The notes: generated by a model not told the origin, from the letters alone. A stretch of DNA of 64,000 bases from Voacanga thouarsii (GCA_026120185.1 JANUWF010002208.1:372001-436000), one strand, 5' to 3'; positions 1-11,942 are shown, numbered from the stretch's first letter. Program-made: numbers and translations.

Positions 1-734
1 TAAGGATTTCCTAATCCCATCTTTAAGAACTCAAATACTAAGTTTAAAAGGGAATTTTAATTGTAAAAAACTTCTTTTGAAGGGTTAATTGGTGATTTCA
101 AAGTTGATGCATCCATTAGATACCTTGTGCACTCATATGTTGAAAAAGATATTTATGTGTCTAAAGGAATGTTAGAGAATGAGGTTTATGTGTTTTACTT
201 TGCTAAGACAAATTATTTTCATGAACCTTCCATTTTTCAAAATCCTCCATTCTTTCTACATTCATTATGCCTACTTGGAGCCTTAATCTCTTTTCCAAAA
301 GGATTGATGAAGAAGCATGATGAGTGTCAAGAGTTTTGTTGTCTTTTTATTTTTTAATTTTAGTCTTTTTCTTTAGTTTTTTTTCTTTTATTTAGGTATG
401 TTTTTATTTTATTATTTTTTACCTTGTGCTTTTATTTGTGTTTTATTTTACAGGAATAAAATCCTCTTGGACAAGCCTTTCTCTTTACCTCAAGTTTGGA
501 TACCTATTGGAGCATTATTGCACTTGGGAAGTATTACTTAAAATTTCTAACCCATTATTATTTTTAGTCCCTTTGGAGGTGCTTTCTTGTGTTTATTTTG
601 TTGCCAATGAGGACATTGTCCAATTTAAGTGTGGGGGAGTGGTTTGGTAATATACTTTATCCAAGTTTTTATCAATTATCTTGGTGTTTTCTTAGTATTG
701 AGCTACTTTGAAATATTTTGTAATTGAGAAATAA
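1..734 (+). other. Unrecognised internal part of element C with a short ORF
   Basis: An open frame at 127-357 (76 codons from its first ATG, with further open frame upstream from about 70) is not one I recognise. It is neither gag nor the second ORF of elements A and B. It is rich in aromatic residues and has no motif I can name. A second copy of the motif TGAGGACA..GTGTGGGGGAG lies at 606-640, in addition to the expected one at 829-868. The stretch could be a different accessory ORF of family I or a remnant of an older insertion. Confidence 0.35.
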
Positions 735-828
735 TTTTATTTGAGCACAAAGTATGGAAGTATTTTCTTTCTTCTCTTTTCCCCTTTTATTTTTGGTCCC
801 ATGGCAATAGTTCCTTGCTCTATTTGTT

Positions 829-868
829 TGGCCATTGAGGACAATTTCCAGTTTAAGTATGGGGGAGA
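829..868 (+). other. Internal polypurine-like motif of C
   Basis: The sequence reads GCCATTGAGGAC, then AGTTTAAGTATGGGGGAG. The same module is found at the matching place in A (19202-19240, minus), B (38782-38820) and E (30489-30527, minus), about 1.5 kb or less upstream of the true polypurine tract. It resembles the GAGGACAAG..GTGTGGGGGA context of the true tract, so it may be an extra priming site for plus-strand DNA. That role is inferred. Confidence 0.55.
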
Positions 869-1470
869 GATTCTATTGAAAATTCTTCTATGCATCATTC
901 TTATATACTTTATCCTTCTTGTGAGCAAAAATTTCAAAGTTTCTTCTGATTTTCTTTGAGATTTCAAACTGTATTTTTATTGCATGTCTTTATGATGGAT
1001 TATAAAGCATATGTTCTATATCGTTTATGGCTTATGCATGACTTTTTACATGCACTTAGACTAAGTAGTTCTTGATCAAATGCTTTACACTGTTCTTAAA
1101 CCTATTTTTCTACTAAAATTCATTGAGCATTCTAGAACTTACTTAAATACCTCTCGAGGCAAAATAAGAAAGACATTCATGATTTAATTGAGGGATGACG
1201 GTAATAGGCCTTCTTTGGATAGTTTGAGCTTTTCAAACCTACCTATTTTTATATTATCCTTAGTGCCTATTTTGAGCCTAAATTGGTGAATTTCTTTCTG
1301 TAAAACCTGTTATCATACTTTGTCCATTGCTTGATTCTGAGAGTTTGAATCATTCTTCCAAATCTTTATGCTCTTGAAAGATAAAAGTACATGAAGGAGA
1401 ATGTTGAGGGAGAATACTTGGCGAAAGATCATGACTCGTTACTTTCAGTCATGTATCAATAGTTGTGTTG

Positions 1471-1668
1471 AGCTGGAAGAAGAAAGAAAAGAAAGAGAAG
1501 AAAAATTGAAAACAAGAAAAGAAAAACAAAAAGCTGATAGAAAAGATGGAAAGAGAGAAACTTAGAAAGAAAAGAACAGCAGTAGTGAAAAACAAAAGAA
1601 GAGAGAAAAAAGTAAAGAGAAGAAAAAAATGAAAGAAAAAGAAAAGAAAGATCACGAGAGGAATGGTG
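1471..1668 (+). repeat. Purine-rich (GAAA-type) tract in the 3' region of C
   Basis: About 200 bases are almost pure A and G on the plus strand. The matching tract occurs in B (39415-39620) and, as pyrimidines on the plus strand, in A (18436-18632), so it belongs to the family and is not a chance microsatellite. Reading frames through it are low-complexity and not believable as proteins. Confidence 0.8.
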
Positions 1669-2349
1669 ATTAAGCTGTAAAAGTTGAGTTCATATCAAGT
1701 CCGCGACACCATTGCTGAAAATTCGAGTGATCTTGTGAAAAATAGAGGAGTTGATGAAGAAAGCAAAAAAAGGAAAAGATAGAAAGAGAAAATGCAAGAT
1801 TTGCTTGAGTTGAACTATAATTACTAAACAAGGTTTTGGGTTTTGATTGATTTTGGAATAGGAGAGCAAGAAGAGTTTGGAAATTATTGATTTATTTTGT
1901 TTATCCTTTTCTTAAAAAATCTCAGCTACTTTGATATTTGAATTTCCTATATCATTCGTTTGATAAGCTGCATTACAAGCCTCTAGCCTTGCATTACAAG
2001 CTTGAAAGTCCTACTTGACCTATGTAGAATCATGATATGTCTCGAATTAGTGGAGAGAGTGTATGAAGAGTAAGCTTATGGAATGCATATTCCTTTTTAA
2101 CTAAATTCTTTCCAATGGTTTGAGAATATTGTTAAGTATTGGGATGGTTCTACTAAGTCATTATTCACTTACACAAGTCTTGCATTTGTTGTGAAAGATG
2201 TAGTAGCACATGTTTTATGTTCTTAAATGAAGGAATCATTGAAGATATTATTTTGAAATTGATTGAGTGATTGATGAAACCTTGTGTTTTTCCTACTTGT
2301 CTTTGATACTTTCCTTGAGGACAAGCAAAGAGCTAAGTGTTGGGGAATA

Positions 2350-3866
2350 TGATAGGGCCTAAATTAGTCATATTTTTCCTAATTATTTGAGGCTCTTTTG
2401 TGATACATTCTGTTCAATAACTAGTCATATTCCTTCATATTTGAGATTTTACCCCTGAAAAGGTATTTTATTCATTATTTCATATTTTAGGGATAAAACA
2501 AAGAAAAAATGTCGCAAAACAGAACCAAGGCGGTGCCGAACAAGACAAAGGAACCGCTGCCAAGCATGAGCTATTGACATGCACTTCGAGACGATAAAAA
2601 ATTGTGAAATAGGACCGAAACAGACCCAAGTCGGTGCCAACCGCACTTTGGACAACATTGTGTGGAAATCAAGAAAAAATTGACGAACAACGGAAGAAAT
2701 AGAACACAACCGGCGCCGAGTCCAACAGCCAAGGCGGCGCCAGCTGTGCCCTGAGGATAAGACGTAATCTTAATTTTTCTACGCTACTTTTGGTAATCTG
2801 TGGAATTTTAGTATCTTCCTACTTCTACTCGGCCAAGAACCTTACACCAACGAGTTTGGGCACATCCTAAGCCTATAAATAGATGGAAAACACAAGGAAA
2901 AATGAGAGAATTCAGAGATCACAATAGAAAATCACTCAAATCAAAGAAGGAATTCTTCAATTCAAGGAGGGTTGTACAATAAGGTTTTCAAAGGAAGAAG
3001 AAGAAAGCTTGTCTATGAGTGCTTTCTTTTACTTTGTTTTCTTTTTCTTGAACAATGATGTGTTAATCGTTTTATTGTAATTTGATATTATTTTAGGTAT
3101 TCATGATTTTTAGAGTTATTTGATCTTTTGATTAATTGATTATTTTTCTTGGTATTTAATTACTTGTACTTATTATGAGATTAATTGGTTGTTTCTTTTC
3201 ATTAACTCGCTAGATCAAAGGGGTTGATAGTTGTTTCAACTTATTGATTTCATATTTATTGGCTATTAACTTGCTAGACCAAGAGGGTTAATTGTTGAGG
3301 ATTGGGTAATTAAAGGTTAATTAATATTTGCCAGACCAAGGATTCATTGATTAATTTCATGCTTTAAATTTGCCAAACCAAAGAGATTTAATCAAGGATT
3401 GTATTTAATGCGTCTTTTGGATGAGTTAGTTGAGACAGACCAAGTGATGCTAATTTATCTAGAAGATAGTGATTTCATAGATTGACCAAAGAAGTGAATC
3501 TATCTTAATCCTTCATAATGCTAAGAGAATAATTAGTTATGATAATGGTTAAGTACTTGCGGATCATATTTGTCAAAATAATGGTTTGAGTTACATACTT
3601 CTCCATCCTTAACATGTATATATTTTTATTTTGTTTTATTTTATTTTATTTCTTTTTCACTTTATTGAGTCAGTTAGACAATGAAAGAAAATGGATTAAT
3701 GCATACTTGTTCCTTGAGGATCGATACTCGTTTGAACCCTATGCTATATTAATGACGAGTACACTTGCTCATATGTGTAATTTGTGGTTAACGTTTTAAT
3801 TTAAACTTGATTGGGAATGTACTTAGTTTTTATATGATTTTTATACCCAAATAAATGCGTACATCA
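2350..3866 (+). repeat. 3' LTR of element C (family I)
   Basis: The LTR starts TGATAGGGCC and ends ACATCA (1517 bp). It is preceded by a purine-rich primer tract (about 2335-2349). A TATA box, CCTATAAATAG, lies at 2872-2882. Upstream of the TATA box is an unusually GC-rich block with repeated GGCGCC-centred motifs (2525-2760). Downstream is a set of degenerate GCTAGACCAA motifs about 45-65 bp apart (3209-3490). All these features are shared with the LTRs of A and B. Confidence 0.9.
2872..2882 (+). promoter_or_regulatory. TATA box of C LTR
   Basis: CCTATAAATAG is followed by ATGGAAAA. The same core stands in the LTRs of A (17266-17276, minus) and B (33535-33545 and 40883-40893). Confidence 0.7.
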
Positions 3867-4200
3867 ATAATAAATGTATTCATTACCCCATATGGCATCA
3901 CTACGAATTCATAGTGGCCATACCTTGTATTGAATACTATTGTAGGAATATATTCTTTCTTGATTTAGACTTAGTAATACCCTTGCCTAAAGTCAAGCTT
4001 GGATAATAGCAGGATCCTTGAAACTGATCAAATAGATCATTTATGAGTGGTAACAGATAATTGTTCTTGATAGTATGGTTATTCAATCCTCTATAATCTA
4101 TACACAACCTTAATATTCCCTCCTTCTTCTTAACAAACAAAACTAGAGCTCTTTATGGTGAGGTGCCTGGTCGGATATACCCCTGGCTAAATAATTCCTG
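3867..4200 (-). pseudogene. Gypsy reverse transcriptase, N-terminal part (element T)
   Basis: The frame 4140-3937 has LCIDYRGLN, then a stretch like TIKNxYPLPxIDDLFDQ, which marks the start of a gypsy RT (fingers/palm). After a frame break the sequence continues with HYEFVVMPYGVMNTF, matching the conserved block that normally reads MPFGLTNAPATF. Element C was inserted directly after this block, about five residues from the homologous point where element B entered the RT of element E. The catalytic DD motif lies outside the window. Confidence 0.85.
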
Positions 4201-4203
4201 TGA

Positions 4204-4509
4204 TTAGTTCTTCAACTCTTTCAGCTCTAGTTGGGCTATCCGATATGGGGTCATCGAGACTTGTTCCTCTCTCGATATCAGATCAATGGTGAACTCTACC
4301 TCTCGATATGGTGGTAATGACATCAACTCTAAAGGGAATACATCTACAAATTTTTTATTTATTGTCGTCTCTTCTATAGTACACTGATTTTTGGGCTTAT
4401 TAATCAGGTATGACAAATGCCCTATACAACCCCTTTTCAGAAGCTTATAAGATTTAGTGCCTGATATTAAATACTTTTGCTCCTTGACCTGATCCACTTT
4501 AAAATACAA
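4204..4509 (-). pseudogene. Protease-RT linker of gypsy pol (element T)
   Basis: An open stretch of 101 codons contains FVDVFPLELMSLPPYREVEF, the conserved segment between protease and RT of Tekay-like gypsy polyproteins (usually FPDVFPEELPGLPPxREVEF), followed by a PYRIAQLELKELK block. It is in the same orientation as the flanking protease and RT pieces. Confidence 0.85.
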
Positions 4510-4519
4510 GATATCTCTT

Positions 4520-4840
4520 TTGGGTCTAATGACTTATGCCACCTTACTTTTGCAATCCACTTTGGCATGATGTTTTGATAACCATTTCATATCCAGTATC
4601 AAATTATAATCTTCAAAGCCATGAGTATAAGATCTGCAAACAAGTTCTCTCTTCCTATTTTTATTTTACAATCTTGCACTTACCTACTTGTTTCCACTGA
4701 ATTCCGCAACAAGGTAAGGAAAAAGGTAACTTTGCACCATCCTGTCCCAAATGATATACATAAGCTTCATTCACATAAGAATGCATAGAACTAAGGTCAA
4801 TCAAAATATTCATATTATAGCCTTAAACTATGAGTGTAGC
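4520..4840 (-). pseudogene. Retroviral-type aspartic protease remnant (element T)
   Basis: Minus-strand translation gives ILIDLSSMHSYV where family members have a D-S-G-A-T-H-S active site, so Gly and Ala are replaced. It is followed by YNLILDMKWLSKHHAKVDC, the expected YDVILGMDWL block near the end of the protease. Stops interrupt it. It can no longer be functional. Confidence 0.75.
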
Positions 4841-4995
4841 TTCCACAACAACTGCATATATGCTCACTTCCTCTCTATTTAGTGTAAAGGCATTACCTTT
4901 CACTTGAGGTTTGTGATTCCTGAAGTGCTGGTGACACTTTCTCTATTGCTTGGCAGCTGAGTAGTGGCTCCCTGGCTGATTTGAAGTGGTTAAAG

Positions 4996-5103
4996 GCAGT
5001 TATTCCCTATGTGAGTCGTGTCCCCACAGTTATCGCATTTCCAGATAGATCCTTTTGACCAACAGTCCTTCTCTAGGTATCCTCATTTTTCACAGTAATG
5101 GCA
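4996..5103 (-). pseudogene. Gag tandem zinc knuckles (element T)
   Basis: Two CCHC motifs stand 22 codons apart in one frame. The one nearer the gag C-terminus (5037-4996) is CDNCGDTTHIGNNC, a complete C-X2-C-X4-H-X4-C. The other (5103-5062) starts CHYCEK, has a stop in the spacer, and carries Tyr where His is expected (a C-to-T change). Zinc knuckles bind element RNA in the gag particle. Confidence 0.8.
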
Positions 5104-5379
5104 GGTTGATAGATTTTGAGTCAGGCCTAAAAGTAAAGCTTGCACTTGCATCTCTTTATTCTTCCATTACTGCCCTATAAGCTACTTGTTGAGAAAATTC
5201 TTTAGTAGAAATAGGGTCATGTTAACCGTCTTATTCTTGTCCTCATTCTTAGTATAGATAGTTGCGCTACAATGGCAGCATATGTCATTAGTGGGAAAGG
5301 TGTTAAAGATTCCCTTCACTCCTACCTTAGGCTTTTCACAAACTACCATGTCCAGTTTTGTTTTGCCTCTATCAAGCAT

Positions 5380-5990
5380 CGACAATATTAAGATAAGCAA
5401 TTAAATTGAGCAGCTTATTGAGCCACTGTCATACTTCCCTATTTTAGATTTAAGAACTCGTCTTCCTGTTTCATAACTATCGATTGAGAAATGTATTTAG
5501 CTTTAAATAACTCCACAAAACTATTCTATTTCCACTCCTGACTTGTTTTTTTTCCCACACTTCTTGTATCCACTACCACTAGTCTCTTGTTGGTCCTTTA
5601 AGTCTAAAAGTCGTAAAATTTACCGTCAGCTCCTCTGGGTAGTGTAAGGTGCCAAATATATCCCCCATCTGTTCTATCCATAATTTCACTTTCTATTCTT
5701 ATTCCCCTTCACCAAAGTATATAAGTGGCTAAAACTTCAAAAACCATTCAAATTCTTTATCCTCCTCACAGCGTGCCTTCCGTTCTGTCATTTCTTAGAA
5801 GATCTCAGTCATCCTATTGAAAGTTTATCTTGTTGAGATATTTGTGGGTCCTTCCAACTCCACTTCTTACCCATCTTTGCCTACTTCTTCGTCATTCTAT
5901 AGAGGATCCTGCATAGGCTCATACTTCGGGGTTATTAGTTCCACTGAAGCCTACTGTTCCAAGTAGCAGTTTAACTTCTTGGCGGGGTCT
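5380..5990 (-). pseudogene. Gag capsid-like domain remnant (element T)
   Basis: Minus-strand frames give VKLWIEQMGDIFGTLHYPEE, then a run like VNFTTFRLKGPTRD, and later VELFKAKYISQSI and a piece matching EDEFLNLKxGSMTVAQ. These are the usual blocks of the plant retrotransposon gag domain (Retrotrans_gag) in Tekay-like elements. There are several stops and at least one frameshift. N-terminal to it, up to about 5990, coding is too decayed to read. Confidence 0.75.
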
Positions 5991-5999
5991 TCTTGTCAC

Positions 6000-7019
6000 A
6001 AGTATCATAAATATATGAATGTGATGACTTACGCATATGCAATCATATTAGTCATCATGGTAAAAATTCCATGTAATAAAACTCATCATAAAATTGTCTA
6101 AGTCTATTCCATGCAAGCCTAAGTAAGTAATAAATTTCTAAAAATAATTATTTCATAAAATAACATTGGATGCATATCAAGCATATATCATATAAAAGAA
6201 AATTGATAACTCACGTAACATCCTTATTCTATGAGAGCATATGCTTTGCAAAAAATACAGTTCAAAATGAATAAATATAGGTGATAGAATTATTGGTAAT
6301 ATTTAGGAAACCCCACTATAGGTCTCTCAAGGTTTCAGCACCCAAATACTACTCTTCTGGTACCTAGTCATAACCAGAGTCATTAGAATCCAGTTCATAC
6401 AGCCAACCTCCGGTATTTCTAGTAAGATCTATGTTCCTCAAAAGCCCTTCTTCATTTGTCTTACTGCCAAGACCAAAGTTTAGAGTTCTAGCCCTCTTAC
6501 TCGACCTCTCAAGATTAAAGGATCTTAAAGGGGTTGGATTGGAATAGGTAGATGCCACCCTATCCCTGGGGGCATGGTCCTATACACATAAAACACCTTT
6601 AGGTTAGTACCAACTCATAATTGATAGGAGCTCGAGAGCTTCTCCAAAAATCAAGAACAAGGACTCGGGAATTTGTCACCCAAATCTCTACCAAAATGCC
6701 CGCAAAATAAGAACACTAGGTGATTAAACAACGAAAACTCAACATTTAATAGGATTTTCCCAATTAGTTTAATACCCAAACACTCTTGAATCTATAAAGA
6801 ATTCAAAAACAAGTGGGATGGAGAAAAGTAGGGATCTTTCTAGGTTTCCTATCAAGAATACTAGGTAAGAAAAAATCCACCCAATACCTAAAATGAAGAA
6901 ACAAGTTGGATTAATTCAAGAATTTTAAAACTCTAAATAAAGGTGGGTATAGTTCCTTTACTTGGTCCTAAAAAGAAGAAGAACTAAGGAGGAATTCATC
7001 TTCTCCAAAAAGCTCACAG
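6000..7019 (-). other. Decayed leader and probable LTR part of element T
   Basis: No confident gene lies here. A 64-codon frame (6558-6364, minus) starting MASTYSNPTPLRSF is not recognised and may be chance. I could not find a convincing primer binding site. Solo LTR S1 is inserted at 7020. Joining across S1 and S2 gives a minus-strand TATATATA sequence near 13295-13302, which would fit a promoter of this element's 5' LTR; this is inferred. Confidence 0.35.
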
Positions 7020-7265
7020 TGTGAAACCCCACTTAAAGCCAACTATGTGTAAGAGGGTTGGGATGCATATTATATTATTCTGCATAAAAAAATATATATT
7101 TTTTAATGATTTTCTGTGTTTTAGAATTGTGGTTTATAGGTTAAAAGGCTTAGTTATGCTTATTAGGTAGGAATAGTAAAAAGGTAATTTTTGCTTGAGG
7201 TCAAAATAGGAAGTTGGCTTGAGGTTTAGATAAGAAGAATACTTGGGTGAGAAAATAAGAACAAG

Positions 7266-7345
7266 GGTTAGTGTGGTTAAGTGGTTAGAGCTTTGTGAAT
7301 TAATCTCTAAGGTTATGAGTTCAAATCCCATCACTTAAGTTTTAT
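7266..7345 (+). repeat. tRNA-like segment (pol III A and B boxes) in S1
   Basis: TAGTGTGGTTAAGTGGTTAG resembles a tRNA D-arm/A box. About 35 bases later, GAGTTCAAATCCC resembles a B box. A second copy stands at the same place in S2 (13525-13605). It looks like the head of a tRNA-derived SINE fixed in the ancestor of these LTRs. It is not a functional tRNA gene: acceptor pairing and CCA context are not convincing. Confidence 0.55.
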
Positions 7346-8905
7346 TCAAGATTATCTTAGCTATTTTTGAATTTTTGTTTTTCTTACATTCCGTAAAGAT
7401 AGGAATGTTGTCTTAGGGGAGACATGAAGAAAATGTCTTGATCATATAATCATGTCCTAAAAAGAATTCTAGAGGAATTCTTCTCATTTTATTACCTCTA
7501 GTTTTGTCCTAACATCTTTATAATTTAAATTATCCAAAATCCATTAAAACTCTTCTTTTAATTCCAAAAATTCTATGATAATTCTTAGCCTTGAATTTTG
7601 AAAATCAGTCTTGAAGGATAGGGATTAGCCGAAACTAGGGGAGAATGGGTTTCCAAGAGAAATGAATCACCATGATTAAACCTCCAATCCGACCTTCATG
7701 TTGTTCATGGTTTTAATGAAGGAAAATCTGGAAATTTTTCAGATTTCTTTGCAGAATAGCTTTCAAAAAATTCAGCCAGTAATCCTACTCATTTGCTGCC
7801 AGAAAAATGGTCATTTCATGTGGCTTGAAGACTGAAAATTCTGTGCAAATTTTTGGACTGCACAAACTGCACAAAACCAGAAAAATTTCCTGCACAATTC
7901 GCTGCATTCTAAGCTGGAATTGAAGCTGTCTTTTTGTCATCAATTCAGCTGAAACACCCTCTTTTTTTTCTCCACAAAGAAGGCTGGAAAATCACCTTTG
8001 AAAGACCTTCAAACACCCCAGAGAAACAGCTGCAAATCGGGCCAAGGCAGTGCAGAAAATTCTGCACTGAAAATCTTCATCATTCAAAGCCTTGAACAAC
8101 TTTGAAACCAGAAAAATTTCCATCTTTGTCTCTCTATGCCTAGACCAAAAAACACCTTCAAACCTCTACAAATTGGACCTTGTTCAGCCATGGATTGAAC
8201 ATCATTGACCTCCACACTTACCTTGAGTACTTGGACTCCATAATCACACCTCAAAAACCTCCTAAGATTACTCTATCCAAAACTCTTTTGAACTTCAAAA
8301 TAATTCCAAACTTTTATCAAGTAAACAAACCAGAATTTTCTCTGTCATCATAGACTGAATTTTGGCCAGCCATATAACCTAAACAGCCTTCATTCATTTC
8401 AGCAAAATTAGCTTGTTCAGTTGGCACCATTGAAGAGCAAAGAAACCTTCATTAATCAATCACCATTAAATAATTTCCTACCTCAAAAAACTCCTCATTT
8501 TTCTCCATTTGAATTTCAAAAAACTCTAGTCACTCTCTCTCCTTCTTGCTAAAGACCAAAACTCCTAATTGCTCTAGACAATTCAGCTAGCAACATTCCA
8601 GAATTTCGTGAAGCCTTTTCTCTCAAACTCTCTCAAAACACCAAGAACACCAAGAACATACACTACACTTCTTCAAGCCTAAACCTACCATAAAAACCTC
8701 CAATCACTCTCAAATACTCCAGATCACTTCTACTTAATCCCTAGACTTCATTTCTGGCCTTTATAACATAAAAACACAAACTAAAATTTTCAATCAGATC
8801 AAAATCAGCTTTTTTCTTGAAGGTCTCAAGAACATCAACAAGGTAAATCAAGAACAATCTTCTTGTTCATCTTCTTCCATTCAATTTTCAATATACCATT
8901 CTAAT

Positions 8906-8906
<1 letters not shown>
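7346..8906. other. Non-coding body of S1 LTR, left part
   Basis: I see no gene. The sequence matches S2 13606-15200 at moderate divergence and includes GCCGAAA motifs and C-rich stretches on the plus strand. Just before the microsatellite there is a splice-donor-like AAGGTAAATC, with a counterpart AAGGTAAGCA in S2; its meaning is unclear. Confidence 0.6.

Positions 8907-8969
<63 letters not shown>
8907..8969. repeat. (CT)31 microsatellite in S1
   Basis: About 31 perfect CT units, followed by CGGCCGAAATGGTT. S2 has a (TC)33 tract at the matching position, followed by CGGTCGAATGGTT, so the tract is ancestral to the LTR family. Confidence 0.95.
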
Positions 8970-8971
<2 letters not shown>

Positions 8972-9529
8972 CCGAAATGGTTGATCAACCATCAACCATG
9001 GCTGTTTTTCCTTTGGACCACTAAAGGCTCTCCATCGCATGGACCTTTTTTAGCCTTCATTAAATGATCGACTATCAAGTATTTTTTTTTCCCTAAATCC
9101 TCCTTTTTATTTTTGAATTCATGTCTCTTAGATGTTGATAGGAAGGTTGATTATGAATAGGGGATTGAGTATATGTATGTAGATGAAGGGGATGGGGTTA
9201 GGACATGAGGATTGATATATGTATGATTAAGCAATATGGATTTTTCTATTGAATCAATATATGTTCATCATGTTTAATGAGATTTATGGATGTTTAAAGC
9301 ATGTTAGATGTTATAACACCAAATGTGATTAGGCTTTTATGTTCTTATTTCCATTGAAGTCATGAATGATGAATATGCCTAGTAGGAAATTAGCCTTGTG
9401 ATAGTGTGTGTTAATTCAAGCATATGTTCATGAATAGATTAGCCTATTAGTTAATGTTTGTGAATGTGTTCATGAATCTTGTCTAGCAATAGAAAAATCA
9501 TGATGAAAGATTATTTTCTTGTTAATCCT

Positions 9530-10110
9530 AGGTTATTTTTTATTAACAAATTTTATTACTTTAATTAGAATTACTACTATATTTTTCTCTATGAAATTCG
9601 AAATTGCTAGGAAGGTTTGAAATAGAATATTAATTAAAATATTAATATTTTATTGGTCAAATAAATAATATCTTTTATTAAAATATATATATATATCTAT
9701 ATATGAATAATAAATAAAAAATATTAGAATTAATTAATATCAAATGACCTTGTAGGCCATAACTAAAACTTTTACCTATATTCCTAAATATTATTTATAT
9801 TAAAATTTATTTTTTATTTATTAATTAAAAATTTAATATAATTCATTTATTATTAATTTTATTATTTATTATCTATTAATTATTAATTAAAAATTAAGTG
9901 TAATTTATTATTTATTTATTTATAATAATAATATTTAAAAAATTACCATTTACCAATATTACATATAGGATTTAATATTTAACACTAGTTTATTTATTAG
10001 CATCAATACTCAAAATTTATTATTTAAAACTATAACTTATTAGTAATTATATTAGAACCACTAGTTATTTTAACTTATCAAGCAAGAATTATTTTATAAA
10101 ATACTTTATC
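9530..10110. other. Very AT-rich stretch in S1
   Basis: Mostly A and T, with TATATATATA near 9685 and many TTAATTAA-like words. The matching stretch in S2 (15880-16264) is also AT-rich and is where element A was inserted. No gene is visible. Confidence 0.6.
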
Positions 10111-10754
10111 ATCTAGCCTTAAAGCTTAGAACATTAAGGTCATGGTTAGTTATGGTTGTAACTAGTCGAGCTAGGAATTATTTATGTAAGGCAGATATAG
10201 TTCGAATGTAACCTTATGCCTTGTGTTTACCGCAGATGGGGTTAGGTTGACCTTGGAGGATTTTTGGGTTCAAGAAGAGCAAAGGATCAGGTAAGCCCCT
10301 ACATGGAGTCATTTGAAGATCAAAATTATTGTGGCAAGCCAAATTCAATATGTATGAACATTCGTTTTGTAAAGACAATTAAGGACAGTTTTTCCTTTTT
10401 ATTTCAGTCAAGCAAACCATTTGAAAATTAAACAAGCAATTTTACACAAAATACTAAGCTTCAATCATATCAAGAAGACATAGTTTATATCAGAGAAACA
10501 TTGAATTTTGTAAGAAAAGCACATAGCTAATGATAGTTTAAAATCAAGGGACTCACCTTGTATATTAAGTCGAAGTTGCACTCGTATAGTCTTAAAAGGA
10601 GTTCCCTCGATTTGGTTCACCTATACCATTAGTATATCTGTGTATTATTACTTAATGGGTTCAAATAAGGTTTCTATAATTTCCTTAAAGAAATAAATGG
10701 ACTAATGCTTTGTATGATTTTCTGGTTTTACAGCTTTACCATCCTCCACTATTC

Positions 10755-11095
10755 TTCACATAACTTATTCAATATAGTTCCAAATAAAGTGAGGTTACTT
10801 CCATAATATTCCTAAGATTTCCCTCTATCAATTCCAGGTCATGAGACATGTAAACTCCATCTCATTTCGTACAATTTTTTGGTTAATTCCACTGTTCCGA
10901 GTTTGGAGTTCAGTTTTGTCATCTTCCAGTATTTTGTACATATCTCTTTCAATACAGGTCCAAATGAGATGAAACTACTTCCAAAATACTCCTAGGACAT
11001 TTCTCTATCAACTTCAGGTCATGGGGTATTCAAAATTCTCTCCATTTCGTTCAATTTTTCAGCTAAACTTACTGTTCCGAGTTGGAGGTTCAAAA
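10755..11095. repeat. Tandem duplication of about 180 bp in N1
   Basis: Two units, about 10755-10915 and 10936-11095, share the order CAGGTCATG, then CATTTCGT, then CTGTTCCGAGTT. They differ by point changes and small gaps. No coding potential is evident. Confidence 0.65.
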
Positions 11096-11930
11096 TTACA
11101 GTTTAGAAGCCCAACTTGTTTTAACTTATTTCTATGGTTTCTTCAACACATCCTACCACATTTAAACCCTTCAATTCTTCATTTAACATCCCGATATCAG
11201 TATTCTAATGGATTTTCATACCCAGCACATCTCTCTTATCCAAATGAATAAATTATCCCCTGTTTACCGAACCAGTAAATTTTTGCCAGTTTTCACCATT
11301 CTTATTGTTCATGATCTCTTAGCCATTCCAAACCCTCACAACCTCCACACAACTTGTTCCAAATCCTTTCTAACTAGTCTAAGACATGTTTAGGATTAGT
11401 TATACTTCACTTTCAGCCACTCCTACTCAGATTTCCTTTGTTATTTCCAAACAACACAAGCTAGTTATTGGTTACTATCCAATAGCTCTTCTAGTTTCCT
11501 TATCATTTCTATCTTTTTCCTTTCCAAATTTCCAGCATACCATCACTCCAAGATACATTAAATGAACTAAAAATCATATCTAATTCATCACCAACCCAAC
11601 CGGTCAACCAACAATCATCACAAAATCAAGATATTTTCAACAATATTCATATACAAATAGCTTCCAACTTCTAGTATCATTCTTTTAGCTTTTGAGAAGT
11701 GGTCTCTTACCTTTCCAAGATGAAGGCAAAGCTGTAATGCTCCTTCCTTTCCTTCCTTTTCCTTTCCTTCTCCTTGCTGTCGGTTCTTCTTTCTTCCCTT
11801 TTCTTGCTGCCGAAAAATCTCTCTCTCTCCCTTAGTCTTTCTTTTGTTCTTCCTTTCCTCTCTTCACTTTTCTGTTTTTCTCCCCTTCTCCCAGCTTTCT
11901 CTCTTGGCTGAAAGTCCTCCCCCTTGCATC

Positions 11931-11942
11931 CTATTTATATAG
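11931..11942 (-). promoter_or_regulatory. TATA box of N1
   Basis: Read on the minus strand this is CTATATAAATAG followed by GATGCAAGG. It gives N1 its orientation. Confidence 0.6.

Larger units (their letters stand above)
1..3866 (+). mobile_element. Element C: 3' part of a gag-only Athila-like LTR element (family I)
   Basis: Only the 3' half lies in the window. From about 735 onward it matches the 3' non-coding regions of elements A (minus strand, 17720-19500) and B (38680-40327): an internal polypurine-like motif, then a long purine tract, then the true polypurine tract and the 3' LTR. It ends in the reverse transcriptase of element T, so it is younger than T. The target duplication to the right would be ATAAT (3867-3871); the left partner lies outside the window. 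Bases 1-734 do not match A or B, so C may be a variant with different internal content. Confidence 0.85.
3867..6600 (-). mobile_element. Element T: degenerate Tekay/Del-like Ty3/gypsy internal region
   Basis: Reading the minus strand from right to left gives gag (5990-5380), two zinc knuckles (5103-4996), protease (4840-4520), the protease-RT linker (4509-4204) and the start of RT (4200-3867). This is the gypsy gag-PR-RT order. Motif wording (LPPYREVEF, LCIDYRGLN) is that of Tekay/Del chromoviruses; this lineage call is from memory. RT is cut off by element C, and the remainder lies beyond the left edge. Stops and frameshifts are frequent, so this is one of the oldest layers of the window. 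Confidence 0.8.

Noticed and set aside
7266..7345. Functional tRNA gene
   Set aside because: A and B boxes are present, but I could not pair a proper acceptor stem and anticodon arm. A SINE head is more likely.
10755..11095. CRISPR-like or satellite array
   Set aside because: Only two diverged units without regular spacers; it is a simple tandem duplication.
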